DNA of 64,000 nt, taken from contig NZ_KB905696.1 in NCBI RefSeq assembly GCF_000380985.1, positions 124,001-188,000 on the forward strand, written 5' to 3'. A program made the position numbers and the translations under genes. The DNA is from Proteiniphilum acetatigenes DSM 18083 (GTDB lineage: Bacteria; Bacteroidota; Bacteroidia; Bacteroidales; Dysgonomonadaceae). Position 1 is the first letter of the stretch; each line of letters begins with the position of its first letter. The notes under the pieces were generated by a model that saw only the letters and a list, made by a program, of their open reading frames with translations, ran no database searches and was not told the DNA's origin. Positions 54,340-62,726 of this stretch are shown in pieces.

Positions 54340-55224
54340 TTATAAAAAGAAGATGCTTGCTCCGGCGATACTGATTACCGCTCCGATTACCTGTCGGGCG
54401 GTAATTTTTTCTTTAAACATAAAAGCAGTAGGCACTATAATGAAGATGGGAACCAGCGCCATTAACGTGGAAGCAATCCCGGTTTCGGTATGTTGTACGG
54501 CATAAAGCGACAAGGATACACCAATGAATGGGCCAAAAACAGTTCCCACGGTAATGGCTTTCATCGATGTTCCATCGTTTACTGTCCGGAATACCCGCCT
54601 CCAACGGTTGAGAAAGGTGATTAACAGGACGAAAGAGAAAAAACCGAATATCGCGCGGATCTGTGTGGCAGCCACAGCGTCATAGTCACCCATTCCCTTT
54701 TTGCTGAGTATCAACCCCAGAGCTTGTCCTGCCGCACCACCCAGCGCATAGAGAAACCCATGTAACGGCACATTCAGTCTTAATCCCTTCCCTGCTACAG
54801 CGAGCATGATTCCTGAAACACTTACAAGGATCCCAAGAATACTTTTCATTGAAAGGATCTCATCCAGAAAAAACCATCCGATAGCCGCTGTAATCATGGG
54901 TGCGAGGCTCATCACAAGCTGGGAGGTACGGGAGCCGATGATAGTATAGGATTTAAAAAGGAAAAGGTCACCGAGGAAAAAACCGATTATTCCCGAAATA
55001 CCGAGCCACACCCAGTTATAAAGCGTGGCATCCTTTGGGAAAAACATGCCACGGGTAAACAAGGTAGTAATTCCCAGGAAGAGAATCCCCAGGAAAAGAC
55101 GAAGAATATTCACCGACATAGAACCTACGCGTCGGCCGGCTTTCTCAAAAAAGATGGCGCTCAGCGTCCAGCAGATTGCTGTCAGCAATGAGGCCAGTTC
55201 ACCAACATGTGATTGGAAAAGCAT
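54340..55224 (-). CDS. EamA/DMT family transporter
   Basis: The 294-residue protein has about ten membrane segments arranged as two EamA repeats, with GELASLLTAICWTLSAIFFE at the start, YTIIGSRTSQLVMSLAPMIT near residue 95 and AVQHTETGIASTLMALVPIF near 232. These permeases move small metabolites or amino acids; the substrate is unknown. It lies 109 bases below trpA on the same strand, so it may be read through from the trp operon, although no coupling is seen. Confidence 0.9.
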   Translation of the reverse strand: MLFQSHVGELASLLTAICWTLSAIFFEKAGRRVGSMSVNILRLFLGILFLGITTLFTRGMFFPKDATLYNWVWLGISGIIGFFLGDLFLFKSYTIIGSRTSQLVMSLAPMITAAIGWFFLDEILSMKSILGILVSVSGIMLAVAGKGLRLNVPLHGFLYALGGAAGQALGLILSKKGMGDYDAVAATQIRAIFGFFSFVLLITFLNRWRRVFRTVNDGTSMKAITVGTVFGPFIGVSLSLYAVQHTETGIASTLMALVPIFIIVPTAFMFKEKITARQVIGAVISIAGASIFFL

Positions 55225-55332
55225 AGAGAGATTGCCGATTCCTCTTTTGGAACAAACGGCTTACAAAGGTAATTGAAAGGAGTATAATTGCAAAATCACA
55301 CAAGAGCCTAATTTAAATATAAACGAATTTCC

Positions 55333-56103
55333 TCAACGGATAGCTTCCACCAATTTCTTCACTGCCCCACCAATCGTCTTTTCACTGCCCAGCAATGAAA
55401 TAAATTTACTTCCGATGATCGCTCCCGAAGCTTCCCGACAAGCGGCATCAAACGTATCTTTATTAGAAATACCAAAACCGATAAGACGGGGGTTTTTCAG
55501 TTTCATTGCATTCACCCGACGGAAATAAGCCAGGTTTTCGTCACCAAAACTATTCTTAGCTCCGGTCACAGAAGCGGTAGAGACCATATAAATAAATCCG
55601 GAGGTATGTTCATCGATCAACCTGATCCGCTCTTCCGATGTTTCTGGTGTGATCAGCATAATGATATGCAATCCATATTTTTCGGCTACAGGCTTAAAGG
55701 TATCCATATATTCGGCGAACGGCAGGTCGGGAATGATGAGTCCGTCAATGCCGCACTTCACCGCTTCCGCACAATAATTATCGAATCCGAACTGGATGAT
55801 CGGGTTCAGATATCCCATCAGTACCAGCGGGATCGACACCTTTTCACGAATCCCGGCCAGCTGTCCGAAAAGACGTTTCACACTCATGCCGTTTTCCAAT
55901 GCCCGGGCTCCGGATGCCTGGATCACCGGCCCGTCGGCCATGGGATCACTGAACGGTACACCGATCTCTATCAAATCCACACCTTGTTTTTCCAGCGCTT
56001 TGATCACCTTTACGGTATCATCGAATTGAGGATATCCGGCCGTAAAGTAAACCGACAGGATACCGCTCTTTTTTTCTTCAAACAATCGATCTATTCTGTT
56101 CAT
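55333..56103 (-). CDS. trpA: Tryptophan synthase alpha chain
   Basis: TrpA cleaves indole-3-glycerol phosphate to indole and glyceraldehyde-3-phosphate. The 256 residues show the TIM-barrel motifs YFTAGYPQFDDT near residue 19, LIEIGVPFSDPMADGPVIQ near 40 (both catalytic acids) and GLIIPDLPFAE near 121. It is the last gene of the trp operon, separated from its partner trpB by the other trp genes. Confidence 0.97.
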   Translation of the reverse strand: MNRIDRLFEEKKSGILSVYFTAGYPQFDDTVKVIKALEKQGVDLIEIGVPFSDPMADGPVIQASGARALENGMSVKRLFGQLAGIREKVSIPLVLMGYLNPIIQFGFDNYCAEAVKCGIDGLIIPDLPFAEYMDTFKPVAEKYGLHIIMLITPETSEERIRLIDEHTSGFIYMVSTASVTGAKNSFGDENLAYFRRVNAMKLKNPRLIGFGISNKDTFDAACREASGAIIGSKFISLLGSEKTIGGAVKKLVEAIR

Positions 56104-56243
56104 TATCTGATTTTCTATTTGATTTTATCTTTTTCTTTGTAACTCCTAAAAAGCATTGACTTCGCTTTATCCCTTCACAGCCCACCAAACTTAAAAGAAG
56201 TATGTTTCCGGCTTTATTACTCAGTGAATTATTATCCTATCAA

Positions 56244-56867
56244 CTAACGAAATGCACTTATAAATTTCTGTAATAACTGTGTATTTTTGACGGCAGGCGA
56301 GGTTTCAAATCCGCTGTTCAGATCAATACCAACACATTTCGGATGTGAGAATCGTTTTACTTCCTCCACATCTTCCGGCGAAATACCTCCGCTTAACAGA
56401 AAAGGCGTCCCTCCCTGGTAATCCGAAATGATCTCCCATCCAAATTTTCTTCCTGAACCGCCATAAAGATCCGTATGCGTATCAAAAAGGAAATAGTCAC
56501 AACAGTCTTCATACCGTTCCGTCAATTCAGAAGGGAAAGGTTTCTCCGTGGTGATACCAAATGCCTTGATAACGAGAAAATCTTTTTCTTGGAGCGCTTT
56601 GCAAAGCTCGGGAGACTCGTCCCCATGTAATTGAAGGATATCCAATCTGTTTTTTTCAGCCAACGTAAGGAGCCGATCAGTATCTTCATTCACAAAGATA
56701 CCGACCTTTTTTACGCTCTCCGGCAGGTAGGCCAACGTCTTCCCCACATAGCGCGGCGATTTCGGATAGAAAATAAATCCCATCCAATCCGCACCCAACT
56801 GTTCCACCTCACGCACGTTCGCTTCCTCTCGCATGCCGCATACTTTGATTATCATATTGTTATTCAA
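56244..56867 (-). CDS. trpF: Phosphoribosylanthranilate isomerase
   Basis: The 207-residue TIM barrel catalyses the Amadori rearrangement of phosphoribosylanthranilate. The catalytic Cys lies in IIKVCGMREEANVREV at the N-terminus and the general acid Asp in DYFLFDTHTDLYGGSGRKF near residue 125. PFLLSGGISPEDV and GIDLNSGFE form the phosphate site. It is preceded by AT-rich repeat words, then a TCCCGA hairpin and a 39-base dispersed repeat. Confidence 0.95.
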   Translation of the reverse strand: MNNNMIIKVCGMREEANVREVEQLGADWMGFIFYPKSPRYVGKTLAYLPESVKKVGIFVNEDTDRLLTLAEKNRLDILQLHGDESPELCKALQEKDFLVIKAFGITTEKPFPSELTERYEDCCDYFLFDTHTDLYGGSGRKFGWEIISDYQGGTPFLLSGGISPEDVEEVKRFSHPKCVGIDLNSGFETSPAVKNTQLLQKFISAFR

Positions 56868-57000
56868 TTACTAATTACTAATTACCAATTACCAATTACT
56901 AACTAGCCAAATCATCACATTAGTCATTACTTCCCGATTTATCGGGATTAGCATATTTAACTACGTTTCACTCCGTTGAACGTTGTTTGTCATATTCGCC
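56868..57000. repeat. trpC-trpF spacer made of repeat elements
   Basis: This spacer holds the 39-base dispersed repeat (56953-56991, exact reverse complement of 1955-1993), a TCCCGA/TCGGGA hairpin (56932-56947) and AATTACTAATTACC-type words (56869-56905) up to the trpF ATG. The words have the same order and orientation as in the purD leader. Confidence 0.8.
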
Positions 57001-57798
57001 TCATTGGTCCTGCCGAATAACTTGTTCGATAAACTCCTTCAGACTTTGCCCGGGATTACCGCTTTTCATAAAATACTCCCCGATCAGGAATCCCCGATAA
57101 CCTGTCTCCCGTAATTCCCTCACAATCCGCGTATCCGATATACCGCTTTCCGAAATCCATACTGCCTCCCTGGGCAAAAGATCAGCCATCCTGAACGACT
57201 TCTGCAAATCGGTCACAAAACTTCCCAGGTTACGGTTGTTGATACCGACAAGTCTGTTGAGCGGCCCGATATGGTCGACTTCCCCCTCATCATGCAGTTC
57301 CAAAAGCACTTCCAGTTGCAGTTGATTCGCCAGTTCCGTAAATCGTCTACATTCTTCCCGTGTAATAGCCGCAGCAATCAGCAGTACTGCACTCGCTCCG
57401 GAAAGTTTAGCCTCGAACAACTGGTATTCATCCACAATAAACTCTTTCCGCATCACCGGTATCTCCACACCCCCGGTGGCTTGTCGCAGGTCGTCCATTG
57501 TTCCGCCAAAATATTTCTCATCCGTCAGTACCGACAGCGCTGAAGCGCCTGCCGATGCATATGCCTTTGCCACTTCGTTCACATCAGCTGTTTGAAACAG
57601 CCATCCTTTACTTGGTGAACGTCGTTTGAACTCAGCAATAATCCCTGACTTTGAGTTTTCCAAAGCTGCTTTTAACGAGTAAAATGGGATACTACTCCTC
57701 GCCAACTCTTTTTCCAATTCAGAAAGGGGCAGTCTTTCTTTTTGCTCCGCAACTTCTTCTTTTTTGTGAGCAATAATTTCACTTAATATATCTTTCAT
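57001..57798 (-). CDS. trpC: Indole-3-glycerol phosphate synthase
   Basis: The 265-residue TIM barrel closes the indole ring. Signatures are GIIAEFKRRSPSKGW near residue 54, VLTDEKYFGGTMDDL near 88, VMRKEFIVDEYQLFEA near 114 and GINNRNLGSF near 182, with ESGISD near 215. It is a stand-alone enzyme, not fused to trpF. The spacer before it contains AATTGACAATTGAC-type and GGCACATTGG-type words. Confidence 0.97.
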   Translation of the reverse strand: MKDILSEIIAHKKEEVAEQKERLPLSELEKELARSSIPFYSLKAALENSKSGIIAEFKRRSPSKGWLFQTADVNEVAKAYASAGASALSVLTDEKYFGGTMDDLRQATGGVEIPVMRKEFIVDEYQLFEAKLSGASAVLLIAAAITREECRRFTELANQLQLEVLLELHDEGEVDHIGPLNRLVGINNRNLGSFVTDLQKSFRMADLLPREAVWISESGISDTRIVRELRETGYRGFLIGEYFMKSGNPGQSLKEFIEQVIRQDQ

Positions 57799-57896
57799 AA
57801 TTTAATATGCCAACGTGAATAATATGCCAATGTGCCAATTAAATTACCAATTGTCAATTGTCAATTGTCATTTCCCCAGTTTTCACCATCTTCCAG

Positions 57897-58892
57897 TCAT
57901 CTGTTCAGTTTTACAAACTTCTCCAACGCTTTCAACGCCTTTTTTCCATACAATGAATCTCTGGCAATCTCAAGACACTCTCCGATCGGTTTATCCTGTT
58001 CAATCGTCTGAATACCAAAAGCAGCATTGATCAGTACCGCATTCATCTGCGCATCGGTAGCACTGGCATGCAACACATTCCGGAATATCTGCGAAGCCTC
58101 TTCAAGCGTATTGCCACCATACAATTCTTCCTGCGCAACCCGCCGATAACCGAGTTCCTCGGGAATATAAAGTTGTTCACCTTTATTGGTAATCACCTTG
58201 AACTGACTTGTAAGAGATATCTCATCATAACCGTCCATACTGTGTACGATACAGAATTTCTTCTTTTCCTCCTGATAGATATAGCCGTATAACCGTGACA
58301 TACCCAGGTTATAGACCCCCAGCATCTGGAATTCGGGTTGCACGGGATTTACCAATGGTCCCAATACATTGAAGAAGGTACGTACTCCCAGGCTTTTCCT
58401 TACAGGGGCGACTGCTTTTAGTGCCGGACTGAACAGCGGAGCATGCAGATAAGCTATATGGCAATTATCGAGGCTTTCACGCAACTTTTCACTATCAGTA
58501 GCGAATTTCACACCCTGTTGCTCGATCACATTACTGGCCCCACTGATAGAAGTCGCACCGTAATTACCATGTTTCACCACATTGTACCCTGCACCGGCAA
58601 CCACAAAACAGGCGGCTGTAGAGATATTGAAAGTGTTCTTCCCATCTCCTCCCGTTCCGACGATGTCGAGTGCCCCGTAATCAGACAAATCTACTCCCAC
58701 CCGCATATCGAGCAGTGCATCACGGAAGCCCAGTATTTCATCCACCGAGATATTCCGCATCAGGAAAGAGGTGATAAGCGAAGCGATCTGGGTGTCAGCC
58801 ACATCACCTTTTACAATAGAGAACAACACCTCTTTGGCCTCTTCGCGCGAGAGGTAGTGGTAATCGAATAGTTTATATAATATTTCTTTCAT
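57897..58892 (-). CDS. trpD: Anthranilate phosphoribosyltransferase
   Basis: TrpD joins anthranilate to PRPP. I start it at the ATG at 58892 (MKEILYKLFDYHYLSREEAK); the open frame up to 58955 reads through FQISN-like low-complexity repeat. The 331 residues include GTGGDGKNTFNIST near residue 80, VVKHGNYGATSISGASNVIE near 106 and PVRKSLGVRTFFNVLGPLVN near 160. It overlaps no neighbour and is a single-domain protein. Confidence 0.96.
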   Translation of the reverse strand: MKEILYKLFDYHYLSREEAKEVLFSIVKGDVADTQIASLITSFLMRNISVDEILGFRDALLDMRVGVDLSDYGALDIVGTGGDGKNTFNISTAACFVVAGAGYNVVKHGNYGATSISGASNVIEQQGVKFATDSEKLRESLDNCHIAYLHAPLFSPALKAVAPVRKSLGVRTFFNVLGPLVNPVQPEFQMLGVYNLGMSRLYGYIYQEEKKKFCIVHSMDGYDEISLTSQFKVITNKGEQLYIPEELGYRRVAQEELYGGNTLEEASQIFRNVLHASATDAQMNAVLINAAFGIQTIEQDKPIGECLEIARDSLYGKKALKALEKFVKLNR

Positions 58893-59005
58893 TTTTTTAG
58901 AATAAAGACTGTTTGAGATTTGGAATGTCGGATTTGGGATTTGAGAATTCAACAATTCAACGGTCTAATATCGATTTATTTGTAGTTTGTAATTAAAAAA
59001 ACATC

Positions 59006-59575
59006 TCAGCTTCCAATAAAATTCCTTATAATGTGAATCCCTTCCGGGGTGAGTATCGATTCGGGATGGAACTGCACACCATGCAAATCAAGCCGCTTAT
59101 GCTTCATCGCCATAATACTGCCCGCCTCATCCAATGCGGTGATCTCTAATTCTGGAGGAAAATTCTCTCCCGATACGATCCATGAGTGATAGCGTCCCAC
59201 AAGGATCTCCTCCGGCAAGCCGTGAAAGAGATAATCATTTCCGGTGATCTTTGCCCTTGTCTGTACACCATGAAAGACAAACGGAATATTTTCCAATGTA
59301 GCGCCGAAAACCACTCCGATAGCCTGATGGCCGAGACATACACCTAATATGCTCTTCGTTTCGGCATATTGTTCAATCAATGGCAGTAACAAACCCGCCT
59401 CTTCAGGGATACCGGGGCCAGGGGAAAGGATAATCTTGTCATACTGTGCTACCGATGAAAGATCGATCTTGTCGTTACGCACCACATCCACATCATTATA
59501 ACCTAATGATTTTACTGCATGGAGCAGGTTGTAGGTGAACGAATCGTAGTTATCGAGAATAAGTATCTTACTCAT
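59006..59575 (-). CDS. trpG: Anthranilate synthase glutamine amidotransferase subunit
   Basis: The 189-residue class I amidotransferase supplies ammonia to TrpE. The catalytic Cys is in ILGVCLGHQAIG near residue 79 and the His/Glu pair in GVQFHPESILTPEG near 168. The N-terminus ILILDNYDSFTYNLLHAV is typical. It begins 11 bases after trpE on the same strand. Confidence 0.97.
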   Translation of the reverse strand: MSKILILDNYDSFTYNLLHAVKSLGYNDVDVVRNDKIDLSSVAQYDKIILSPGPGIPEEAGLLLPLIEQYAETKSILGVCLGHQAIGVVFGATLENIPFVFHGVQTRAKITGNDYLFHGLPEEILVGRYHSWIVSGENFPPELEITALDEAGSIMAMKHKRLDLHGVQFHPESILTPEGIHIIRNFIGS

Positions 59576-59586
59576 TGCAAAAAAGT

Positions 59587-60993
59587 TTAGGCGTTATACA
59601 ATGTGACCGCCATATCGATGGCTTTTTTCAGTGCTCCCAGCTTACTATTCACTTCGCGTAACTCATATTCGTCACTACTTTGTGAAACAACACCCGCACC
59701 GGCCTGATACCATAACTCGTTGTTTCTGCTTACAAAAGTACGGATAGTGATAGCCTGGTTCAGATCACCATTCAGTCCGACGAAACCGATACATCCACCG
59801 TAAGCGCCACGGTTGTGCGACTCAATCCCGGAGATAAGCTGCATGGCACGTATCTTGGGCGCTCCCGAGAGTGTTCCGGCCGGAAAAGTATCAAAAAAGG
59901 CTTTGATAGGATCAGCATCCTCGTTAAGCTGACCACTCACGCGTGATACTAAGTGTATTACATGCGAATAGAATTGTGGTTCCTTGAAAAAATCGACCTG
60001 CACATCGTAGGCATTCCTACTCAGATCGTTACGCGCCAGATCGACGAGCATCACATGTTCGGCATTTTCTTTCGGGTCATTCAACAGAAAATCCACCGAT
60101 TTCATATCTTCCTGATAATTGCCGGTCCGCTTTGTAGTTCCCGCAATCGGGTCGATACTGATACGTGATCCGCGGATCTTGCAATGTGTCTCGGGCGATG
60201 ATCCGAAGATACGGAATCCGCCGAAATCAAAATAGAAGAGATAGGGCGAAGGATTGATGGAACGCAGTGCCCGGTATACCTTGAAGTCGTCACCTGAAAA
60301 AGGTTGTATGAATCTCCTTGAAAGTACTATCTGGAAAATATCACCGCGAAGGCAATGCTCTACTCCGCTGCGTACATACTGCTTGTATTCCTCGTCGGTA
60401 ATAGTACTCCGCTCCGCTCCTTCTGTAAAGAAGTTGTAGGTAGCAAAATTGCGCTGATTGATCAGCGACTCCACCTTGAAGAGGTTGCTTATTTCCCCTT
60501 CTTCCAATAATTCTATCAGGGTAATTTCATCGGTAAAATGGTTGAATACCAACAGGTACTTATAGAGGATATAAAGCATATCAGGGGCATCATTCCTTGC
60601 CTCTTTACTTTCACGGACAGGGATATTCTCGGTATATTTCACGCAATTGAATGTAGTATAACCGAACAGTCCGCACTGCTCTTTATTGTCGCCCGCTACC
60701 TCAAAGCGGTAAATAAAATTGCTTAGCGCATCAGAGATGGTAAAATCGTCTGACAGCGATTTTTGCTCCTCTTTATCGTCCGGAGACAGGAATGTACATA
60801 TCCCTCTGTTCACCTCTACCCGTGCGATTGGCTTCAATGCGATATAGGATACGCTGTTCTCATTGGCGTGAAAATCAGAACTCTCCAGAAGCGCCGACTG
60901 GGGGTAAGCATCTCTTACTTTGAGGTAAATACTGACCGGCGTATGCAGGTCACCCATTATCTTCTTACTATTGGTTTGGAATTTTAATTTCAT
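59587..60993 (-). CDS. trpE: Anthranilate synthase component I
   Basis: TrpE makes anthranilate from chorismate. I use the ATG at 60993, since the longer frame starts inside a dispersed repeat with a TTG. The 468 residues include the tryptophan feedback site LLESSDF (35-41), the chorismate-binding core IDPIAGTTKRTGNYQ, LVDLARNDLSRNAYDV, FPAGTLSGAPKIRAM and AYGGCIGFVG. The LLES motif predicts feedback inhibition by Trp in addition to attenuation. Confidence 0.96.
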   Translation of the reverse strand: MKLKFQTNSKKIMGDLHTPVSIYLKVRDAYPQSALLESSDFHANENSVSYIALKPIARVEVNRGICTFLSPDDKEEQKSLSDDFTISDALSNFIYRFEVAGDNKEQCGLFGYTTFNCVKYTENIPVRESKEARNDAPDMLYILYKYLLVFNHFTDEITLIELLEEGEISNLFKVESLINQRNFATYNFFTEGAERSTITDEEYKQYVRSGVEHCLRGDIFQIVLSRRFIQPFSGDDFKVYRALRSINPSPYLFYFDFGGFRIFGSSPETHCKIRGSRISIDPIAGTTKRTGNYQEDMKSVDFLLNDPKENAEHVMLVDLARNDLSRNAYDVQVDFFKEPQFYSHVIHLVSRVSGQLNEDADPIKAFFDTFPAGTLSGAPKIRAMQLISGIESHNRGAYGGCIGFVGLNGDLNQAITIRTFVSRNNELWYQAGAGVVSQSSDEYELREVNSKLGALKKAIDMAVTLYNA

Positions 60994-60998
60994 AAATT

Positions 60999-61033
60999 TT
61001 TTAGACATAAGAGCCAAGAATCAAGACACAAGA
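60999..61033 (-). repeat. Oriented 5' element, copy 3 (upstream of trpE)
   Basis: In the sense of trpE it reads TCTTGTGTCTTGATTCTTGG, then CTCTTATGTCTAAA, and ends six bases before the ATG. A single base change creates an in-frame ATG inside it (61008). Copies 1 and 2 are at 6998-7031 and 11769-11803. Confidence 0.85.
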
Positions 61034-61065
61034 CTTTTGATTTAGGATATGCCTCATACCGATCC

Positions 61066-61100
61066 ATTGGTAATTAATAATTAGTAATTGGTAATTAAAA
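61066..61100 (-). repeat. AT-rich repeat words in the trpB-trpE spacer
   Basis: GGTAATTAATAATTAGTAAT-type words (plus-strand reading) fill this part of the spacer. They match the tracts before purD and trpF but in the opposite orientation relative to the operon. Confidence 0.6.
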
Positions 61101-61119
61101 ACACTTCTAACTTCCAACT

Positions 61120-62295
61120 TCAGTACTTAAAATAAGTCTCCAGATCCTTTTCTCCCCTTCCCGAAAGTGTCAACACCACAATATCGCCGGAAGAGAATGT
61201 AACCTTTTCAAGTGCCGCCAGGGCATGGGCTGATTCCAACGCAGGGATGATCCCTTCGTTGCGGGTAAGATCAAAAGCAGCCTGGAGTGCTTCATCGTCG
61301 TTGATGGCCAACACCTGTGCACGCCCTGTCGATGCAAGATGGGCATGTATAGGCCCGATACCGGGATAATCCAGTCCGGCAGAGATTGAATAAGGTTCAG
61401 TAATCTGTCCGTCTTCGGTCTGCATCAGAAGTGTCCTGCAACCATGAAGGACACCGGCACTTCCCAGATGAATGGTCGCTGCCGATTCGCCGCTGTCAAC
61501 TCCCCTTCCACCTGCTTCCGCCAGCACAATACGTACCCTCTCGTCATTGAGATAATGATAGATAGTTCCTGCCGCATTGCTTCCCCCTCCTACACAGGCA
61601 AAGAGATAATCGGGATAATCGCGTCCCTCTTCCCGGGCAAGTTGTTCTTTTATTTCGCGACTGATGATTGACTGTAACCGGGCCACCATATCGGGATAAG
61701 GATGCGGGCCTATAGTGGAACCGATGATGTAATGCGTATCACCCGGATGGGTACACCAGTCGCGTATCGCCTCATTGGTCGCATCTTTGAGCGTCATGTT
61801 GCCCGAAGTTACCGGTACGACTGTCGCCCCCAGCATTTCCATCTTCTTTACATTCACTTGCTGACGTCCTACATCGGTCTTCCCCATGTAGACAGTGCAG
61901 GGCATCTGCATCAGTGCGCAGACAGTGGCGGTAGCCACTCCATGTTGTCCGGCACCGGTCTCGGCGATAATACGTGTTTTGCCCATCTCACGGGCAATCA
62001 ATATCTGTCCGACCGTATTGTTAATCTTGTGCGCTCCTGTATGGTTGAGATCTTCCCGCTTCAGATATATTTTGCAGCCATACCGCCCGGAAAGTTGTTT
62101 CGAATGGTATAGCGGAGAGGGACGTCCTACATAATCGCGGAGCAACTGTGCATAATCCTGCCGGAAACGTTCGCTTTCCATAATGCGGAGGTACGACTCT
62201 TTCAAATCGGTTACACATTTGTGCAGGATCTCGGGGATGTACGCTCCGCCGAACTCACCGTAATACCCCTTTTCGTCAATTGCATAATTTTGCAT
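61120..62295 (-). CDS. trpB: Tryptophan synthase beta chain
   Basis: TrpB condenses indole and serine with PLP. The 391 residues show the TrpB1 signatures GYYGEFGGAYIPEIL near residue 10, KREDLNHTGAHKINNTVGQI near 75 (PLP Lys), AETGAGQHGVATATV near 108 and FACVGGGSNAAGTIYHYL near 228. It is the first structural gene, ahead of trpE; the leader peptide and terminator lie upstream, so the whole operon is downstream of the attenuator. Confidence 0.98.
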   Translation of the reverse strand: MQNYAIDEKGYYGEFGGAYIPEILHKCVTDLKESYLRIMESERFRQDYAQLLRDYVGRPSPLYHSKQLSGRYGCKIYLKREDLNHTGAHKINNTVGQILIAREMGKTRIIAETGAGQHGVATATVCALMQMPCTVYMGKTDVGRQQVNVKKMEMLGATVVPVTSGNMTLKDATNEAIRDWCTHPGDTHYIIGSTIGPHPYPDMVARLQSIISREIKEQLAREEGRDYPDYLFACVGGGSNAAGTIYHYLNDERVRIVLAEAGGRGVDSGESAATIHLGSAGVLHGCRTLLMQTEDGQITEPYSISAGLDYPGIGPIHAHLASTGRAQVLAINDDEALQAAFDLTRNEGIIPALESAHALAALEKVTFSSGDIVVLTLSGRGEKDLETYFKY

Positions 62296-62402
62296 ATATC
62301 AAATTGTTTAATTATTTTCCAAACTACTATCCGGTCGGTGATCGTATAATGGGACTTATTCGTCTCCCCATTCATTTCACTATGAGAACCGGCTCTATTA
62401 TG

Positions 62403-62437
62403 AAAAAAGCCTGTCGCAGGATTGCGACAGGCTTTTT
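62403..62437 (-). terminator. trp operon attenuator terminator
   Basis: On the minus strand AAAAAGCCTGTCGCA, a 4-base loop and TGCGACAGGCTTTTT form a perfect 15-bp stem ending in six U. It lies 37 bases after the leader peptide stop and about 108 bases before trpB, the expected place for a transcription attenuator. Confidence 0.9.
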
Positions 62438-62474
62438 ATATTTCTGATTCACTATAAACGCATGATGCTCTTCC

Positions 62475-62534
62475 TTACGACTTTGAGAGTTGTAAGTAGC
62501 GCCACCAATATCCGTTTAATAATGAATTGTTCAT
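62475..62534 (-). CDS. trpL: trp leader peptide with tandem Trp codons
   Basis: An ATG at 62534 opens a 19-codon frame encoding MNNSLLNGYWWRYLQLSKS, with adjacent TGG TGG codons, ending TAA at 62475. It lies between a plausible promoter (62555-62586) and an intrinsic terminator (62403-62437) in front of trpB. Two neighbouring Trp codons in so short a peptide are the classic signature of ribosome-mediated attenuation: with scarce Trp-tRNA the ribosome would stall at the WW codons and change RNA folding. An AGGA lies a few bases upstream of the ATG. I could not identify the competing antiterminator by eye; CTTAC (in the leader) and GTAAG (at its stop) can pair. Confidence 0.85.
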   Translation of the reverse strand: MNNSLLNGYWWRYLQLSKS

Positions 62535-62554
62535 TTTCCTATGAATTTTGTTTG

Positions 62555-62586
62555 CAAAGAAAAGTGTTTTAAAAATACAATGCAAC
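62555..62586 (-). promoter_or_regulatory. Putative promoter of the trp operon
   Basis: On the minus strand GTTG (62583-62586), a 20-base spacer and TTTCTTTG (62555-62562) approximate the -33/-7 consensus. Transcription would start a few bases before the leader peptide. Confidence 0.5.
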
Positions 62587-62625
62587 TGTTTTCCGCATTT
62601 TAACATAATCAATGAAAAAAATAAA

Positions 62626-62657
62626 TTTGTCACACTATAACATTTAAACTAACTTTG
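62626..62657 (+). promoter_or_regulatory. Promoter of the lipoprotein gene at 62727
   Basis: TTTG (62626-62629), a 20-base spacer and TAACTTTG (62650-62657) match the consensus well. The leader is about 65 bases. It runs divergent to the trp promoter. Confidence 0.65.
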
Positions 62658-62726
62658 TAAAATTAACACAATAAATGAAGGTTACTTATCTCTTTTCTGA
62701 AAGTAACGACTAGCGTCAAAGTACAA

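Noticed and set aside
62403-62437. Ordinary 3' terminator of a plus-strand gene
   Set aside because: No plus-strand gene ends upstream of it; its position after the Trp leader peptide on the minus strand explains it better.
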